Positions 33,895 to 44,294 of a DNA stretch of 64,000 nucleotides are shown piece after piece. Position 1 is the stretch's first letter. Each line of letters starts with the position of its first letter. The stretch comes from Massilia sp. H-1. Lineage in GTDB: Bacteria; Pseudomonadota; Gammaproteobacteria; Burkholderiales; Burkholderiaceae_D. The notes under the pieces were generated by a model. It did not search any database. It saw only the letters and a program-made list of their open reading frames with translations, and had not been told where the DNA came from. Made by a program: the position numbers and the translations under genes. The DNA lies in contig CP087969.1 of NCBI GenBank assembly GCA_024703915.1, positions 4,898,001-4,962,000 of the forward strand. The letters are read 5' to 3'.

Positions 33895-34503
33895 GTGCTT
33901 AAGCAGATAAGCCCGATGGACGCAAGGAAAACGCGATAGCGACTCAGGCTGCCCTGCGCCAGGCTGGCCGCCGCCTGTTCGGGCAACACGGCTACGAAGC
34001 GACCTCGCTGACCGCCCTGTGCGCCGAAGCGGGCGTCACCACCGGTGCCCTGTACCACCATTTCGGTGACAAAAAGGGTTTGTTCGCGGCCGTGGCCGAA
34101 GAGCTAGACCGCGGCCTGGTCGCGCTGTTGGCCGGGGTCCGCGGCGAGGCGCTCGCACGCGGGGCCGAGCGAGTGGGACGCCTTCCTGTGCGTGGTCGAT
34201 GCCATGCTGGTGGCCTAAGCACCGACCCCGGTGGGCGCCGGATCGCCTTGGCCGATGCCGCTGCGGTGCTGGGCGCGCAGGAATGGACTGCCATCCGCGA
34301 ACGGCATGGCCTGGGCGCGATGATCGCCACCGTCGAACGGCTGCAGCAACAGCAGCTGATCGTCAGCGTCGATGCGCGCCGCCTGGCGCGCCTGATGCTC
34401 GGTGTGCTGTATGGCGCGATCGAAGCGCTGCCCGACGATGCGGCCGCCATGCCAGGCGGCGATGGAAGAAACGCGCACGCTCACGCATGCGATGCTTGCT
34501 TAG
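33895..34503 (+). CDS. TetR-family transcriptional regulator
   Basis: The N-terminal helix-turn-helix is visible: RRLFGQHGYEATSLTALCAE and GVTTGALYHHFGDKKGLFAA. The ligand domain follows (WTAIRERHGLGAMIATVERL, LARLMLGVLYGAIEAL). The start is masked by GCTTAAGC at 33897; if this stands for GCCGGC, a GTG at 33895 gives (M)PADKPDGRKENAIATQ. Further slips near 34165, 34216 (CCTAAGCA) and 34455. About 200 residues. Divergent from DUF1304. Confidence 0.85.
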
Positions 34504-34599
34504 AAGCGTGTGCCATGCCTACTGCCTGCCTAGCGGGCGCTTGGCGTCGCCGATGATGGCCGGAAGCGGCTGCGATGCAGGCATATCGTGCAACGAGTT

Positions 34600-34612
34600 T
34601 TCACAATGTGAA
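34600..34612. promoter_or_regulatory. Perfect palindrome upstream of icd
   Basis: TTCACA-A-TGTGAA, 13 bases with perfect arms, followed by GATAAAAT that could be a -10 element. Position 143 bases before the icd start. Possible operator for an unidentified regulator. Confidence 0.4.
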
Positions 34613-34754
34613 TCTCTGCGCACTTTCTGCGATAAAATATCGGTTCGAGCGGTCGTTTGACCGGACAAGAGATGTCGACCTGACCGCAACACGGGCAGGC
34701 GAATATATTTCCACTATCGCGAATTACCCGTTCGCCAGAACCGAGCAAAAGCCC

Positions 34755-36992
34755 ATGAGCAGTGATCAAACCATTATTTACACGCTGACTGACGAAGCGC
34801 CGCTGTTGGCAACCTACGCCTTCCTGCCTGTTGTTTCCGCCTTTGCCAAGCTTTACTTAAGGCATTGACATCAAGGCGAGCGACATTTCGGTCGCGGCAC
34901 GTGTCCTGGCCGCCTTCCCGGAAAACCTCACCGCCGAGCAGCGCGTGACCGACTCGATGATCGAACTGGGCGAGCTGACTCTGCGTCCTGAGGCGAACAT
35001 CATCAAGCTGCCCAACATCAGCGCATCGGTGTCGCAGTTGCGCGCCGCCGTCAAGGAACTGCAGGACAAGGGCTACGCGATCCCCGACTACCCGGAAGAT
35101 CCGCAAACGGACGCGGAAAAAGCCATCAAGCTGCGCTACGGCAGCTGCATCGGCTCGAGCGTCAATCCGGTTCTGCGTGAAGGCAACTCCGACCGCCGCG
35201 CCGCGCGCTGTGAAAGAGGCGGCCCGCAAGAGCCCCCATTCGATGGGTGAATGGTCGCAGGCGTCGCGCACGCACGTGTCGCACATGACCACGGGTGACT
35301 TCTACCACGGTGAAAAGTCGCTGACCATCAAGGGCGCGCGATGTGAAGATGGAACTGATCACCAGCAGCGGCAAGACGATCGTCCTCAAACCGAAGGTCT
35401 CGCTGCTGGACGGCGAGATCATCGATTCGATGTTCATGAGCCGCAAGGCCCTGCTGGCCTTCTACGAAGCGCAGATCGAAGACGCCCACAAGACCGGCGT
35501 GCTGTTCTCGCTGCACGTCAAGGCCACCATGATGAAGGTGTCGCACCCGATCGTCTTCGGTCACTGCGTGCGCATGTTCTACAAGGAAGCGTTCGAGAAG
35601 CATCAGGCGCTGTTCGACAGCCTGGACGTGAACGTCAACAACGGCATGGCCGACCTGTACAGCAAGATCGCCGACCTGCCGACCTCGCAGCGCGAAGAAG
35701 TCATCCGCGATCTGCACGCCTGCCAGGAAAACCGTCCGGCGCTGGCCATGGTCGATTCGGCCAAGGGCATCACCAACTTCCATTCGCCGAACGACGTGAT
35801 CGTCGACGCCTCGATGCCCGCCATGATCCGCGCCGGCGGCAAGATGTACGGCGCCGACGGCCGCCTCAAGGAAGTCAAGGCAGTCATCCCTGAAAGCACC
35901 TTCGCCCGTATTTACCAGGAAATCATCAATTTCTGCAAATGGCATGGCGCATTCGATCCGCGCACCATGGGCACGGTGCCGAACGTCGGCCTGATGGCCC
36001 AGAAGGCGGAAGAATACGGTTCGCACGACAAGACCTTCGAAGTGGCGGAAGGCGGCATTGCCAACATCACCGATCTGGCCACCGGCGAAGTTCTGCTGAC
36101 CCAGACCGTCGAGCAGGGCGATATCTGGCGCATGTGCCAGGTCAAGGATGCGCCGATCCGCGACTGGGTCAAGCTGGCCGTCACGCGCGCACGCAACTCG
36201 GGTATGCCTGCCGTGTTCTGGCTGGACCCGTACCGTCCGCACGAAAATGAACTGATCAAGAAGGTCGAGGTCTACCTGAAAGACCACGACACGAGCGGCC
36301 TTGAAATCCGCATCATGTCGCAAGTGCGCGCCATGCGCTACACGCTCGAGCGCGTCAGCCGCGGCCTGGACACCATCTCCGTGACCGGCAACATCCTGCG
36401 CGACTACCTGACCGACCTGTTCCCGATCCTGGAACTGGGCACCAGCGCCAAGATGCTGTCGATCGTTCCACTGATGGCGGGCGGCGGCATGTACGAAACG
36501 GGCGCGGGCGGTTCGGCGCCGAAGCATGTGCAGCAGCTGGTGGAAGAAAACCACCTGCGCTGGGACTCGCTGGGCGAATTCCTGGCGCTGGCCGTGAGCT
36601 TCGAAGACATGGGCCTCAAGACCGGCAACAAGAAAGCCAAGATCCTGGCCACGACGCTCGACGACGCCGCCACCGGCAAGCTGCTCGACAACCGCAAGTC
36701 GCCGTCGCCGAAAACCGGCGAACTCGATAACCGCGGCAGCCAGTTCTACCTGTCGCTGTTCTGGGCACAGGAACTGGCCGCGCAGAAGGACGACGCTGAA
36801 CTGGCGGCCCACTTCGCGCCGCTGGCCAAGTCGCTGGCTGAGAACGAGCAAAAAATCGTTGCTGAGCTGCTGGAAGTGCAGGGCAAGGCGGCCGACATCG
36901 GCGGCTACTACAAGCTGGACGAAGCCAAGGTATCGGCCGTCATGCGTCCTAGCGCGACCTTCAATGCCGCCTTGAAGGTATTGGGCGCGTAA
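34755..36992 (+). CDS. icd: Monomeric NADP-dependent isocitrate dehydrogenase
   Basis: Oxidises isocitrate to 2-oxoglutarate with NADP+ in the TCA cycle. This is the 80-kDa monomeric type, unrelated in length to the common dimeric Icd. Motifs: IIYTLTDEAPLLATYAFLPV at the start, GSSVNPVLREGNSDRRA at the substrate site, ARKSPHSMGEWSQ, YHGEKSLTIK, FSLHVKATMMKVSHPIVFGH, DSAKGITNFHSPNDVIVDAS and MPAVFWLDPYRPHENELIKK. Slips near 34857, 35198 and 35340; 35343-36992 is uninterrupted. About 742 residues, as for the family. Confidence 0.96.
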
Positions 36993-37017
36993 GGAAACAG
37001 TGGCGGGCGCTGGTCGC

Positions 37018-37096
37018 CCGGTCAGACCGGCGCGATTCCCGTCCCCACTTCCGGAATGAAGAATGGCCCACCGATGCGTGGGCCATTTCTATTTTG
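37018..37096 (+). repeat. Decayed third copy of the tRNA-Cys 3' end and terminator
   Basis: CGATTCCCGTCC at 37032-37043 is followed by CACTTCCGGAATGAAGAA and ATGGCCCACCGATGCGTGGG, aligning with the T arm, acceptor end and terminator of tRNA-Cys (20425-20490) with scattered changes. It stands just after icd and may serve as its terminator. The stretch 37097-37252 holds nothing I recognise. Confidence 0.65.
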
Positions 37097-37252
37097 AATG
37101 CTCATGATTGACGGCTTGCGGCACCGGTCCCTCAATGCTGACTCAGCTGCGGCGCTGGCTTCTTGTTTCCGGCCTGTGTGGCCACGCTATCAGAACCCAA
37201 TCGGACGCGCTTAGTGGGGGCAGAGTAATGTCCAATGTCAGGTTCGGGGGCG

Positions 37253-38267
37253 TCATGGCGCTCGAGTGCGACCTGGCCCGCTTACGACCTGGCCCGTTGG
37301 GCGCGCTGCTCGCCCTGGTGGCCTAGCCTTGTACTGGGCGAACGCGGTGGCGAAGTCGTTCAGGGATGCCGCATATTCGGCAGCGGCAAAATGCTGCTGG
37401 ATCAGCATGTCGGAAAAGCCGTCTTCGATCGCGATCGCTTGTGCTTCCTTTACAGTCTGCAAGGCCATCCCGGCGTCCCCGTTGCGCGCGAACACCTCGG
37501 CCTTGAGCGCGAGGATGTGCGCCTCGCACCAGCGGAAATTGACCTGGCGGGCTGCCAGCATGGCCGCTTCCAGGTAAGCCGAGGCCTGTTCGAGCGCGCC
37601 GTCGGCCAGGGCAATCTTGCCCAGATAGAGATTCGATTCCGCCAGATAGTCGGACAACTGGTGTTCCGAGCAGATCCGGAAGGCGTCGTGCAAGATGGCG
37701 GACGCCTCGTCCCGCCTTTCCTCGTCGATCAGGACGACGGCCAGATTGATCTTGCATTTGGCGTCCAGGTGCGGGTCGCCCACGTCGGCGGTGCGCGCCT
37801 GCGCTTCGGCCAGCATGGCCTTGGCGGCTGCGTGATCGCCGCGCCCCTTGTAGACCTGGGCCAGTCCGACCTTGGCCAGAATCCAGGTTTCCCGTGTCCC
37901 CGCCGGTGCGGTTGATCACGTCGATGCAACTGTCCCAGAATTGAATGGCGCGGCTGTAATCGCCGCTGGAGTAATAGCTGCGCGCCAGGCGCTCGAGGAT
38001 TTTCGCTTCATAGATCGGCAGGCAGGAACCCTGGGCCGCTTCTTGCGCGGCAAACAGGGAATCGCGCCTCGGCCGATTTGCCGAGGTGATCCATGATTTT
38101 TCCGTAGCGCTCAGCGGCGCGCACGTACTCGGGGGCTCCCACAAGTACGACTCAACGAACACTTGCTTGCAAAGCTGTAAGGCTTCTTCAGGGGCGACGT
38201 GCATTGTCGCGTCGATTCGATCGAACACAGTTTGCCAGTGAGAGGCAAGATCCTGCCGGGAATTCAT
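37253..38267 (-). CDS. TPR-repeat protein, possibly truncated signalling protein
   Basis: About 330 residues of helical repeats: ILERLARSYYSSGDYSRAIQ, KINLAVVLIDEERRDEASAI, ESNLYLGKIALADGALEQAS, AYLEAAMLAARQVNFRWCEA and HILALKAEVFARNGDAGMAL are successive tetratricopeptide units. It starts MNSRQDLASHWQTVFDRIDA. Slips near 37890, 38070 and 38120. In this lineage such TPR arrays often precede a GGDEF domain, but the frame here ends at 37253 soon after AAEYAASLNDFATAFAQYK, with no output domain seen, so it may be truncated. Confidence 0.65.
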
Positions 38268-38439
38268 GGACCACTTTCACAGAAAATTTCACAAACATCA
38301 CAGCGATTGGCCGGGGCCCGGTCATCCAGGTCACGTCCAATCCGGGTTGGTGCAGCTGCTCGCCGCAAAACACATGCAGATTCTACATTTTGCGGTGCCT
38401 TAATATAGCATCTTGGGCCGGGGCCTTGTTGCATCGCAG

Positions 38440-39331
38440 TCACACTTGGCGCATCGCATCGGCCAGGAAATCGACAAAGGTGCGCACCTTGGCCGACAAG
38501 TGCTTGCGGCTGGGGTAAAACCGCGTACACGCCCAGTTCGGCAGACTGCCAGTCCGCCAGAACGCGCACCAGCCGGCCCGCCGCGATGTCGTCGCCGACG
38601 ATGAAGTGCGGCTGGAACACGATGCTTAAGCGCCGCCAAGCGCGGCCAGGCGGATGAGGTCGCCATTGTCGGCCCGGATCGGTCCGGCGATGGGAACGGC
38701 CAGCGGGCCGCCCGGGCCCTCGAGCTTCCACTCCGATCCGCTGCCGCTCAGGGTGTAGCCGAGGCAGGCGTGGGCGCCCAGATCGGCCGGCGTGGCCGGG
38801 GTGCCATGCTGCGCCAGGTAGGCGGGCGCGGCGCAGACGATGCTGCGCTCGGCCCCGATCTTGCGGGCGATCAGATCCGACTGCGGCATGGCGCCGATGC
38901 GGATGGCCAGGTCGAAGCCCTCGTCGACCAGGTCGACCTTGCGGTCGCTCAGCGCGATGTCGAGCTGCACCTGGGGATAGGCCTGGGTGTAGGCGCCGAT
39001 GATCGCGGCCAGCCGGTGCTGGCCATAGGACAGTGGAATCGTCACCCGCAGCACGCCGCGTGGCATGCGCGTCATGTGGCCTGCGATCTGCTGCGCCTCG
39101 TCGACGTCGCTCATGATCTGGAGGCTGCGCTCGTAAAATGCGCGGCCGGTTTCCGGTCAGGCTCAGGCGGCGGGTGGTCCGGTTCATCAGGCGCGTGTCC
39201 AGGTGTTCTTCCAGCTTTTGTATCTGCTTCGACACCATGGCGCGGGAAATCTCCAGCTTGTCCGCGGCCGCGGCAAAGCTGCCGCCATCGACCACCGCCA
39301 CATACGTTTTCATTGAAGCCAAAAGATCCAT
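38440..39331 (-). CDS. LysR-family regulator, divergent from dodA-type gene
   Basis: The start at 39331 gives MDLLASMKTYVAVVDGGSFA with the winged helix AAAADKLEISRAMVSKQIQK and LEEHLDTRLMNRTTRRLSLT. The effector domain follows (IAGHMTRMPRGVLRVTIPLS, FDLAIRIGAMPQSDLIARKI). Slips near 38505, 38624 (GCTTAAGC on this strand) and 39150. Near 300 residues. It probably regulates the divergent dioxygenase operon. Confidence 0.87.
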
Positions 39332-39436
39332 TGCCGCGCCATTGTCAATCAAATGGAAATAGTTTAGCTAGCGGATCCGTCTTTATCAACCATTTTAATC
39401 CATATACGATGATTGCTTCCTTATTGGAGGTAAATC

Positions 39437-40232
39437 ATGTCCCCCTTGCCCACCATCTTCGTTTCACACGGATCGCCCATGCTGGCCTTGCAGGACAGCC
39501 CCGCGCGCCGCTTCCTGCAGGAACTGGGGCAGAGCTTGCCGCGTCCCACGGCGATCGTCGTCGTTTCCGCGCACTGGCAAACGCCGGGCAACCCGGCGGT
39601 ATCGCTGGCGCCGCAGCCGGACACGATTCATGACTTCGGCGGCTTTCCCCAGGCGCTGTTCGAGATCGTTTACCCGGGCTGCTAGACGCGCCGCAAGTGG
39701 CCGAGCGCGCCGCTGCCCTGTTCCAGGCGGCCTAAGACATTGCGGCCGGACGCAGCGCCAGTCGCGGCCTCGATCACGGGGCCTGGGTTCCGCTGCGCCT
39801 GATGTACCCGGACGCCGATATCCCGGTGATGCAGATCTCGCTGGTCCGCGGCGCGTCGCCGGCTGCTGCACGAACAGCTGGGACGGGCGCTGGCGCAGTT
39901 GCGGCATGAAGGCGTGCTGGTGATCGGGTCCGGATCGCTGACCCACAATCTGTACGAATTTCGCGGCCAGCCGCTCGACGAAGCAGGTGCCCGGCTGGGT
40001 CAGCGAATTCGAAAGCTGGATGCGCGACCGGCTGGCCGCGAACGACAGGGCGGCCTTGCTCGACTATCGCGTCCGCGCGCCGTCGGCCGAACGCAACCAT
40101 CCGAGCGAGGAGCATCTGCTGCCGCTGTTTGTGGCGATGGGCGCGGTTGGCTGCCGGGGCGCAGGCACGCAGCTGCTGCACTCCAGTTTCGAGTACGGCA
40201 TTCTTGCCATGGATGCTTACGCATTCAATTAA
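39437..40232 (+). CDS. Extradiol ring-cleavage dioxygenase, DODA/LigB type
   Basis: A class III extradiol dioxygenase of the 4,5-DOPA dioxygenase (YgiD) group that cleaves catechols with non-heme iron. Metal-binding residues are expected in FVSHGSPMLAL and VVSAHWQTPGNPAV. Also seen: DTIHDFGGFPQALFEIVYP, GAWVPLRLMYPDADIPVMQI, LVIGSGSLTHNLYEF, and NHPSEEHLLPLFVAMGA. Slips near 39681, 39732 (CCTAAGAC), 39855 and 39985. About 260 residues. Followed after 11 bases by an esterase gene. Confidence 0.9.
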
Positions 40233-40243
40233 GGGAGACGGCG

Positions 40244-40941
40244 ATGACTGACACACTCGACATGACTGCGCTCGAATCCGGGTCCGGACTGACTTACCGC
40301 CTGCGGCCCGCCAGCAGCGGGCAGGGCAAGGCGCCTTGCCTGATCTTGCTGCACGGCGTAGGCGCCAACGAAGCGGGCTTCATCGCGCTGGCGCGCCAGC
40401 TCGATCCGCGCCTGACGGTGGTGCTGGCGCGCGGACCGCTGGAACTGGGCCCGATGCAGTTCGCCTGGTTCCAGGTGCAGTTTGGCGCCACCGGGCCGGT
40501 CATCAATGCGGCGCAAGCCGAGCGCTCGCGCCAGCAGTTGCTGCGGTTCATCGCGCAGCTGCTTAGCGGGCAATCGACGTCGATCCGGCGCGCATCTGGA
40601 TCGCCGGGTTCAGCCAGGGCGGCATCATGAGCGCCAGCGTGGCGCTGACCGCGCCTGGCACGGTGGCCGGTTTCGGCATTCTCAGCGGACGGATCCTGCC
40701 GGAGATATTGCCAGCCGTGCAGGCGAGCCCGGCGCTGCGTGCGCTGCGCGCCTTTGTCAGCCACGGCGTGCAGGATCAGACACTGGGCATCCACTTTGCG
40801 CGGCATGCAAAAGATGTGCTCGACGGCCTGGCCGTACCGTTGCAATATCAGGAGTACCAGGCCGGGCACGCGCTGAACGCGGCGATGCTGGGCGATTTCC
40901 AGCAATGGCTGGGCACGCAACTCAATCAATCAACCATCTAA
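40244..40941 (+). CDS. Alpha/beta hydrolase, phospholipase/carboxylesterase family
   Basis: Serine esterase of the YpfH/carboxylesterase type. The oxyanion motif LILLHGVGANEAGF, the nucleophile in IWIAGFSQGGIMSAS, the Asp region SHGVQDQTL and the His in YQAGHALNAAML make a complete triad. A slip near 40562 (CTTAGC) lies just before the nucleophile. About 230 residues. In operon with the dioxygenase upstream and doxX downstream. Confidence 0.87.
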
Positions 40942-40957
40942 CACGGAGTCAACCATC

Positions 40958-41347
40958 ATGCACACCACGACCACCATCCGCAGCAACGCCGACGACGCTG
41001 GCAAGCTGCTCCTGCGCGCCTCGCTCGCGCTCATCCTCTTGTTTCACGGCTACGCCAAACTGACGGGCGGCATCGGTTTCGTTGCCGACATGCTGGCCAA
41101 GGTCGGGGCGCCTGCCGCCCTGGGCTATCTGGTCTACGTGGGTGAAGTGATTGCCCCGCTGATGCTGCTGGCTCTAAGCATCTTTACCCGTCCTGCCGCG
41201 CTGGTCGTGGCTGGCAATATGATCGTCGCCGTCCTGCTGGTGCATACCAGCCAGATTTTCACGCTCAATGAAACAGGCGGGTGGGCGCTCGAGCTGCAGG
41301 GCATGTTCTTCGTCGCCGCGGTCGCGGTCGCATTGCTGGGCGCCTAA
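40958..41347 (+). CDS. DoxX-family membrane protein
   Basis: 129 residues, four helices: LLLRASLALILLFHGYAKL, ALGYLVYVGEVIAPLMLLAL, PAALVVAGNMIVAVLLVH and MFFVAAVAVALLGA. The HGYAKLTGG box is typical of DoxX. At 41168 CTCTAAGC stands where GCCGGC would give LLAGIFTRP; here the change adds three bases and keeps the frame. Role unknown; DoxX proteins are linked to redox homeostasis. Confidence 0.88.
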   Translation: MHTTTTIRSNADDAGKLLLRASLALILLFHGYAKLTGGIGFVADMLAKVGAPAALGYLVYVGEVIAPLMLLALSIFTRPAALVVAGNMIVAVLLVHTSQIFTLNETGGWALELQGMFFVAAVAVALLGA

Positions 41348-41585
41348 CCGCTACAGCCTGGGCGGTACGGAAGGGCGCTTCAATTAAGATCCTGCCGCCT
41401 TGTCGCCGAAAATTGCAATAGCATCACTGTGGCGGAAAGCATAATGTTGAAAAATTGCTTCTGAGGACGATTAAACCGTGCTACATTCTGAAAACGATTT
41501 CACGCCAACGTACCGTGAACCGCGCGGGAGATAATGGCCGTCGATGCTGACTCTCGCTCCATTCCATTCCGAGGAAGGTCGAGAC

Positions 41586-43391
41586 ATGAAACTGTTTTCA
41601 TCCGCATCATTGTTCAAATTGGGTGTGACTGCTGCCGTATTACTTGCTTCAATGCAAAATGCGAGCGCAGGTCCAGCCACTGACGGTCAGCAGCAACAAA
41701 GTGCTGGCGGGCGGGCAACCGGCCAGTTTCATGCTTAAGCAACAGCTTGTTTTGGAGTAACAACGGCTGGGGTGGCGAAAAGTTCTATAACGCCGGTGCC
41801 GTCGCCTGGCTCAAGAAGGACTGGAAGTCGAACGTCGTGCGCGCCGCGATGGGCGTGGAAGAGGGCGGCGGCTACCTGCAAGACCCGGCCGCCAACAAGG
41901 CCAGGGTCAGGGCGGTGGTCGACGCCGCCATCGCCAACGACATGTACGTGATTATCGACTGGCATACCCACCATGCCGAGCAGTATCAGCCGCAGGCGAT
42001 CGCCTTCTTCCAGGAGATGGCTCGCACCTACGGCAACAATCCGCACGTGATTTACGAGATCTACAACGAGCCCCTTGCAGATCTCCTGGAGCGGCATCAT
42101 CAAGCCGTATGCGAATGCCGTCGTCAAGGCCATTCGCGACATCGATCCCGACAACCTGATCATTGTCGGCACGCCGCAATGGTCGCAAAAAGTCGATGAA
42201 GCCTCGCGCGACCCCATCACCGGCTATCGCAATATCGCCTACACGCTGCATTTTTACGCCGGTTCGCATGGCCAGTATTTGCGCGACTGGGCCAGCACCG
42301 CTATGCAAAACGGCATCGCCCTGTTCGTGACGGAATGGGGCGCGGTCGACGCGTCCGGCGACGGCGCGGTCAATGCCGGGGAAACCTGGGCCTGGGTCGA
42401 CTTCATGAAAAAGAATGGCATCAGCAATGCCAACTGGGCCTTGAACGACAAGGTCGAAGGCGCATCGGCCCTGGTGTCGGGTGCGAGCGCGACCGGCGGC
42501 TGGGCGGCAAATCAATTGACCGCGTCCGGCGCGCTGGCGAAAGACATCATCGCGCACTGGCCCGGCGCCACCCCGACGCCAGGCTGCACGACCGTGACCG
42601 TGCCTGCCACTGTGCAAGCCGAATCGTATTGCAATATGTCCGGCGTGCAGCTTGAGAACACGAGCGACAGCATGGCGGCGGCCAGAACGTCGGCTATATC
42701 GATACGGGCGATTGGATGACCTACAGCGTGACCGTGCTTAAGAGCAGCGGGCAGCTACAAGGTGACGTATCGCGTGGCCATCACGGCTCTAAGCACGGGC
42801 GTCATTCAGCTCGAGCAGGGCGGTGGCGCGCCCGTGTTCGGCACGGTCAATGTGCTCAATACGGGCGGCTGGCAGAACTGGAACAACGTCAGCCACAGCG
42901 TGACGCTGGCGGCCTAGCAAGCAGACCATCGCGATCCGGGCCAAGGCGGGCGGCTTCAATCTCAACTGGTTCAAGATCGAAGCCAATGGCGTCACCCCGC
43001 CCGGCAATGCGATCACGATGCAGGCCGAGGATTACCTGGTCATGAATGGCGTGCAGCTGGAAGCGAGCAGCGACGCGGGCGGCGGCCAGAACGTCGGCTA
43101 TCTCGATGCTTAGGCGACTGGATGTCCTACCCGAGCGTGACCATCCCGGCCAGCGGCGACTACATCGTCGAGTATCGCTATGCCAGTCTGAATGGCGGCG
43201 GCAACCTGAGTTTCGAAGAAGCGATGCGGCACGCCATCGTATGGCGCGATCAATATTCCGGCGACGGGCGGCTGGCAAACCTGGGCCACGGCCAGGCACA
43301 CGGTCAGGCTCAGTGCGGGCGCCCACAAGTTCGGGATCAAGGTCAACAACGGCGGGTGGAATCTGAACTGGTTCCGTATCAGTCCGGCTAA
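41586..43391 (+). CDS. GH5 endoglucanase with two carbohydrate-binding modules
   Basis: Secreted cellulase. Signal peptide MKLFSSASLFKLGVTAAVLL ending ASA. GH5 motifs: NVVRAAMGVE, YVIIDWHTHHAEQY, HVIYEIYNEPL with the acid/base Glu, and ALFVTEWGAVDASG with the nucleophile Glu. Two CBM6-type modules follow, each with QAESYCNMSGVQLE or QAEDYLVMNGVQLE, GGQNVGYIDTGDWMTY or NVGYLDAGDWMSY, and a GGFNLNWFKI or GGWNLNWFRI end. Slips at 41733 (GCTTAAGC), 42075, 42680, 42737, 42785, 42915, 43108, 43215 and 43255. About 600 residues. Confidence 0.9.
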
Positions 43392-43413
43392 TTGATTGCA
43401 GCCTGACGTGGAT

Positions 43414-44209
43414 TCAATAGCGCGCCATCGCGGCGGCCAGCTCGGCCCCCATGTGGCGCGCGAAGATCGCCTCGAGGGTGCCGTCCTGGCGCATTGCGGC
43501 CAGGGTCTGGGACATTAAGGCAACCGTCGCCTCCGGCACCCGCCGCCTGGAAATGACCAGGCAGCCGACCACCTGATCCTTTTGCGCCCAGTCCATGATC
43601 CTCAGGCTTAGCCGCGGCGGTCTCGGCACGCAGCGGCACCCAGCTGGTCTGCAGCGCGATGATGGCTTGCACGCGCCCGGTCTTCACCAGGCGCATCAAG
43701 GCCGTGAAATCGACCGCGTCATACACGCGCCCTTGTGTGCGCAATCCGGCCAGCCAGGCGTCCAGCGTCGGACCATGGCGGAAGCTCTTCACGGCCGCCA
43801 CCTTGTAGCGCGGGTCGGCAGCCAGTTCGTCCAGCGAACGCACGCCAGGATCGACGTCCTTGCTCAGCAGGACATAATTGCGCGACGCAAAATAGGGGAG
43901 GAAATGGGCGAACGTTTCACGGGCGGGACTGGAAATGCCGGACACCGTCATGTCGAGCTTGCTTAGAGCTTCGAGCATGGTCCAGATGCGCACCCGCGAT
44001 TCGAGCACCATGGTCAGCTGGCAGCCGGTGCGGCGCCGCAATTCGTCGACGACATCGGTATCGATCCCGTGCCAGGTCCCGTCGGCAGCGCGCGAATTGA
44101 GCGCGCCATGGTCGTAGAACGCGACCTTGTAACTGCCGCACGGGGTGGCGGCAGCCGCTGTCTGCGAGGCGAGTGCAAGCAGGCCGATCAAGAGGAGGCG
44201 GGACGTCAT
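43414..44209 (-). CDS. Periplasmic substrate-binding protein, amino-acid-type (SBP_bac_3)
   Basis: About 265 residues. Signal peptide MTSRLLLIGLLALASQTAAA, then YKVAFYDHGALNSRAADGTW, GIDTDVVDELRRRTGCQLTM, GISSPARETFAHFLPYFAS, RYKVAAVKSFRHGPTLDAWL and RQDGTLEAIFARHMGAELAA, the normal lobes of a family 3 solute-binding protein. No permease or ATPase is adjacent, so it may be an orphan sensor or uptake component. Slip near 43603 and 43958. Confidence 0.85.
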
Positions 44210-44294
44210 GGTCGTTGAGGCAAAAGAACCGTAAGTTGTCGCAGTTCAATCCTACTCCGATTTTTGACAAGCCGGGGCCCCGCACCCGGTCCCG

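Noticed and set aside
35328..36851. 507-codon antisense open frame opposite icd
   Set aside because: Codon-shadow of the isocitrate dehydrogenase gene, whose forward frame is uninterrupted and fully conserved.
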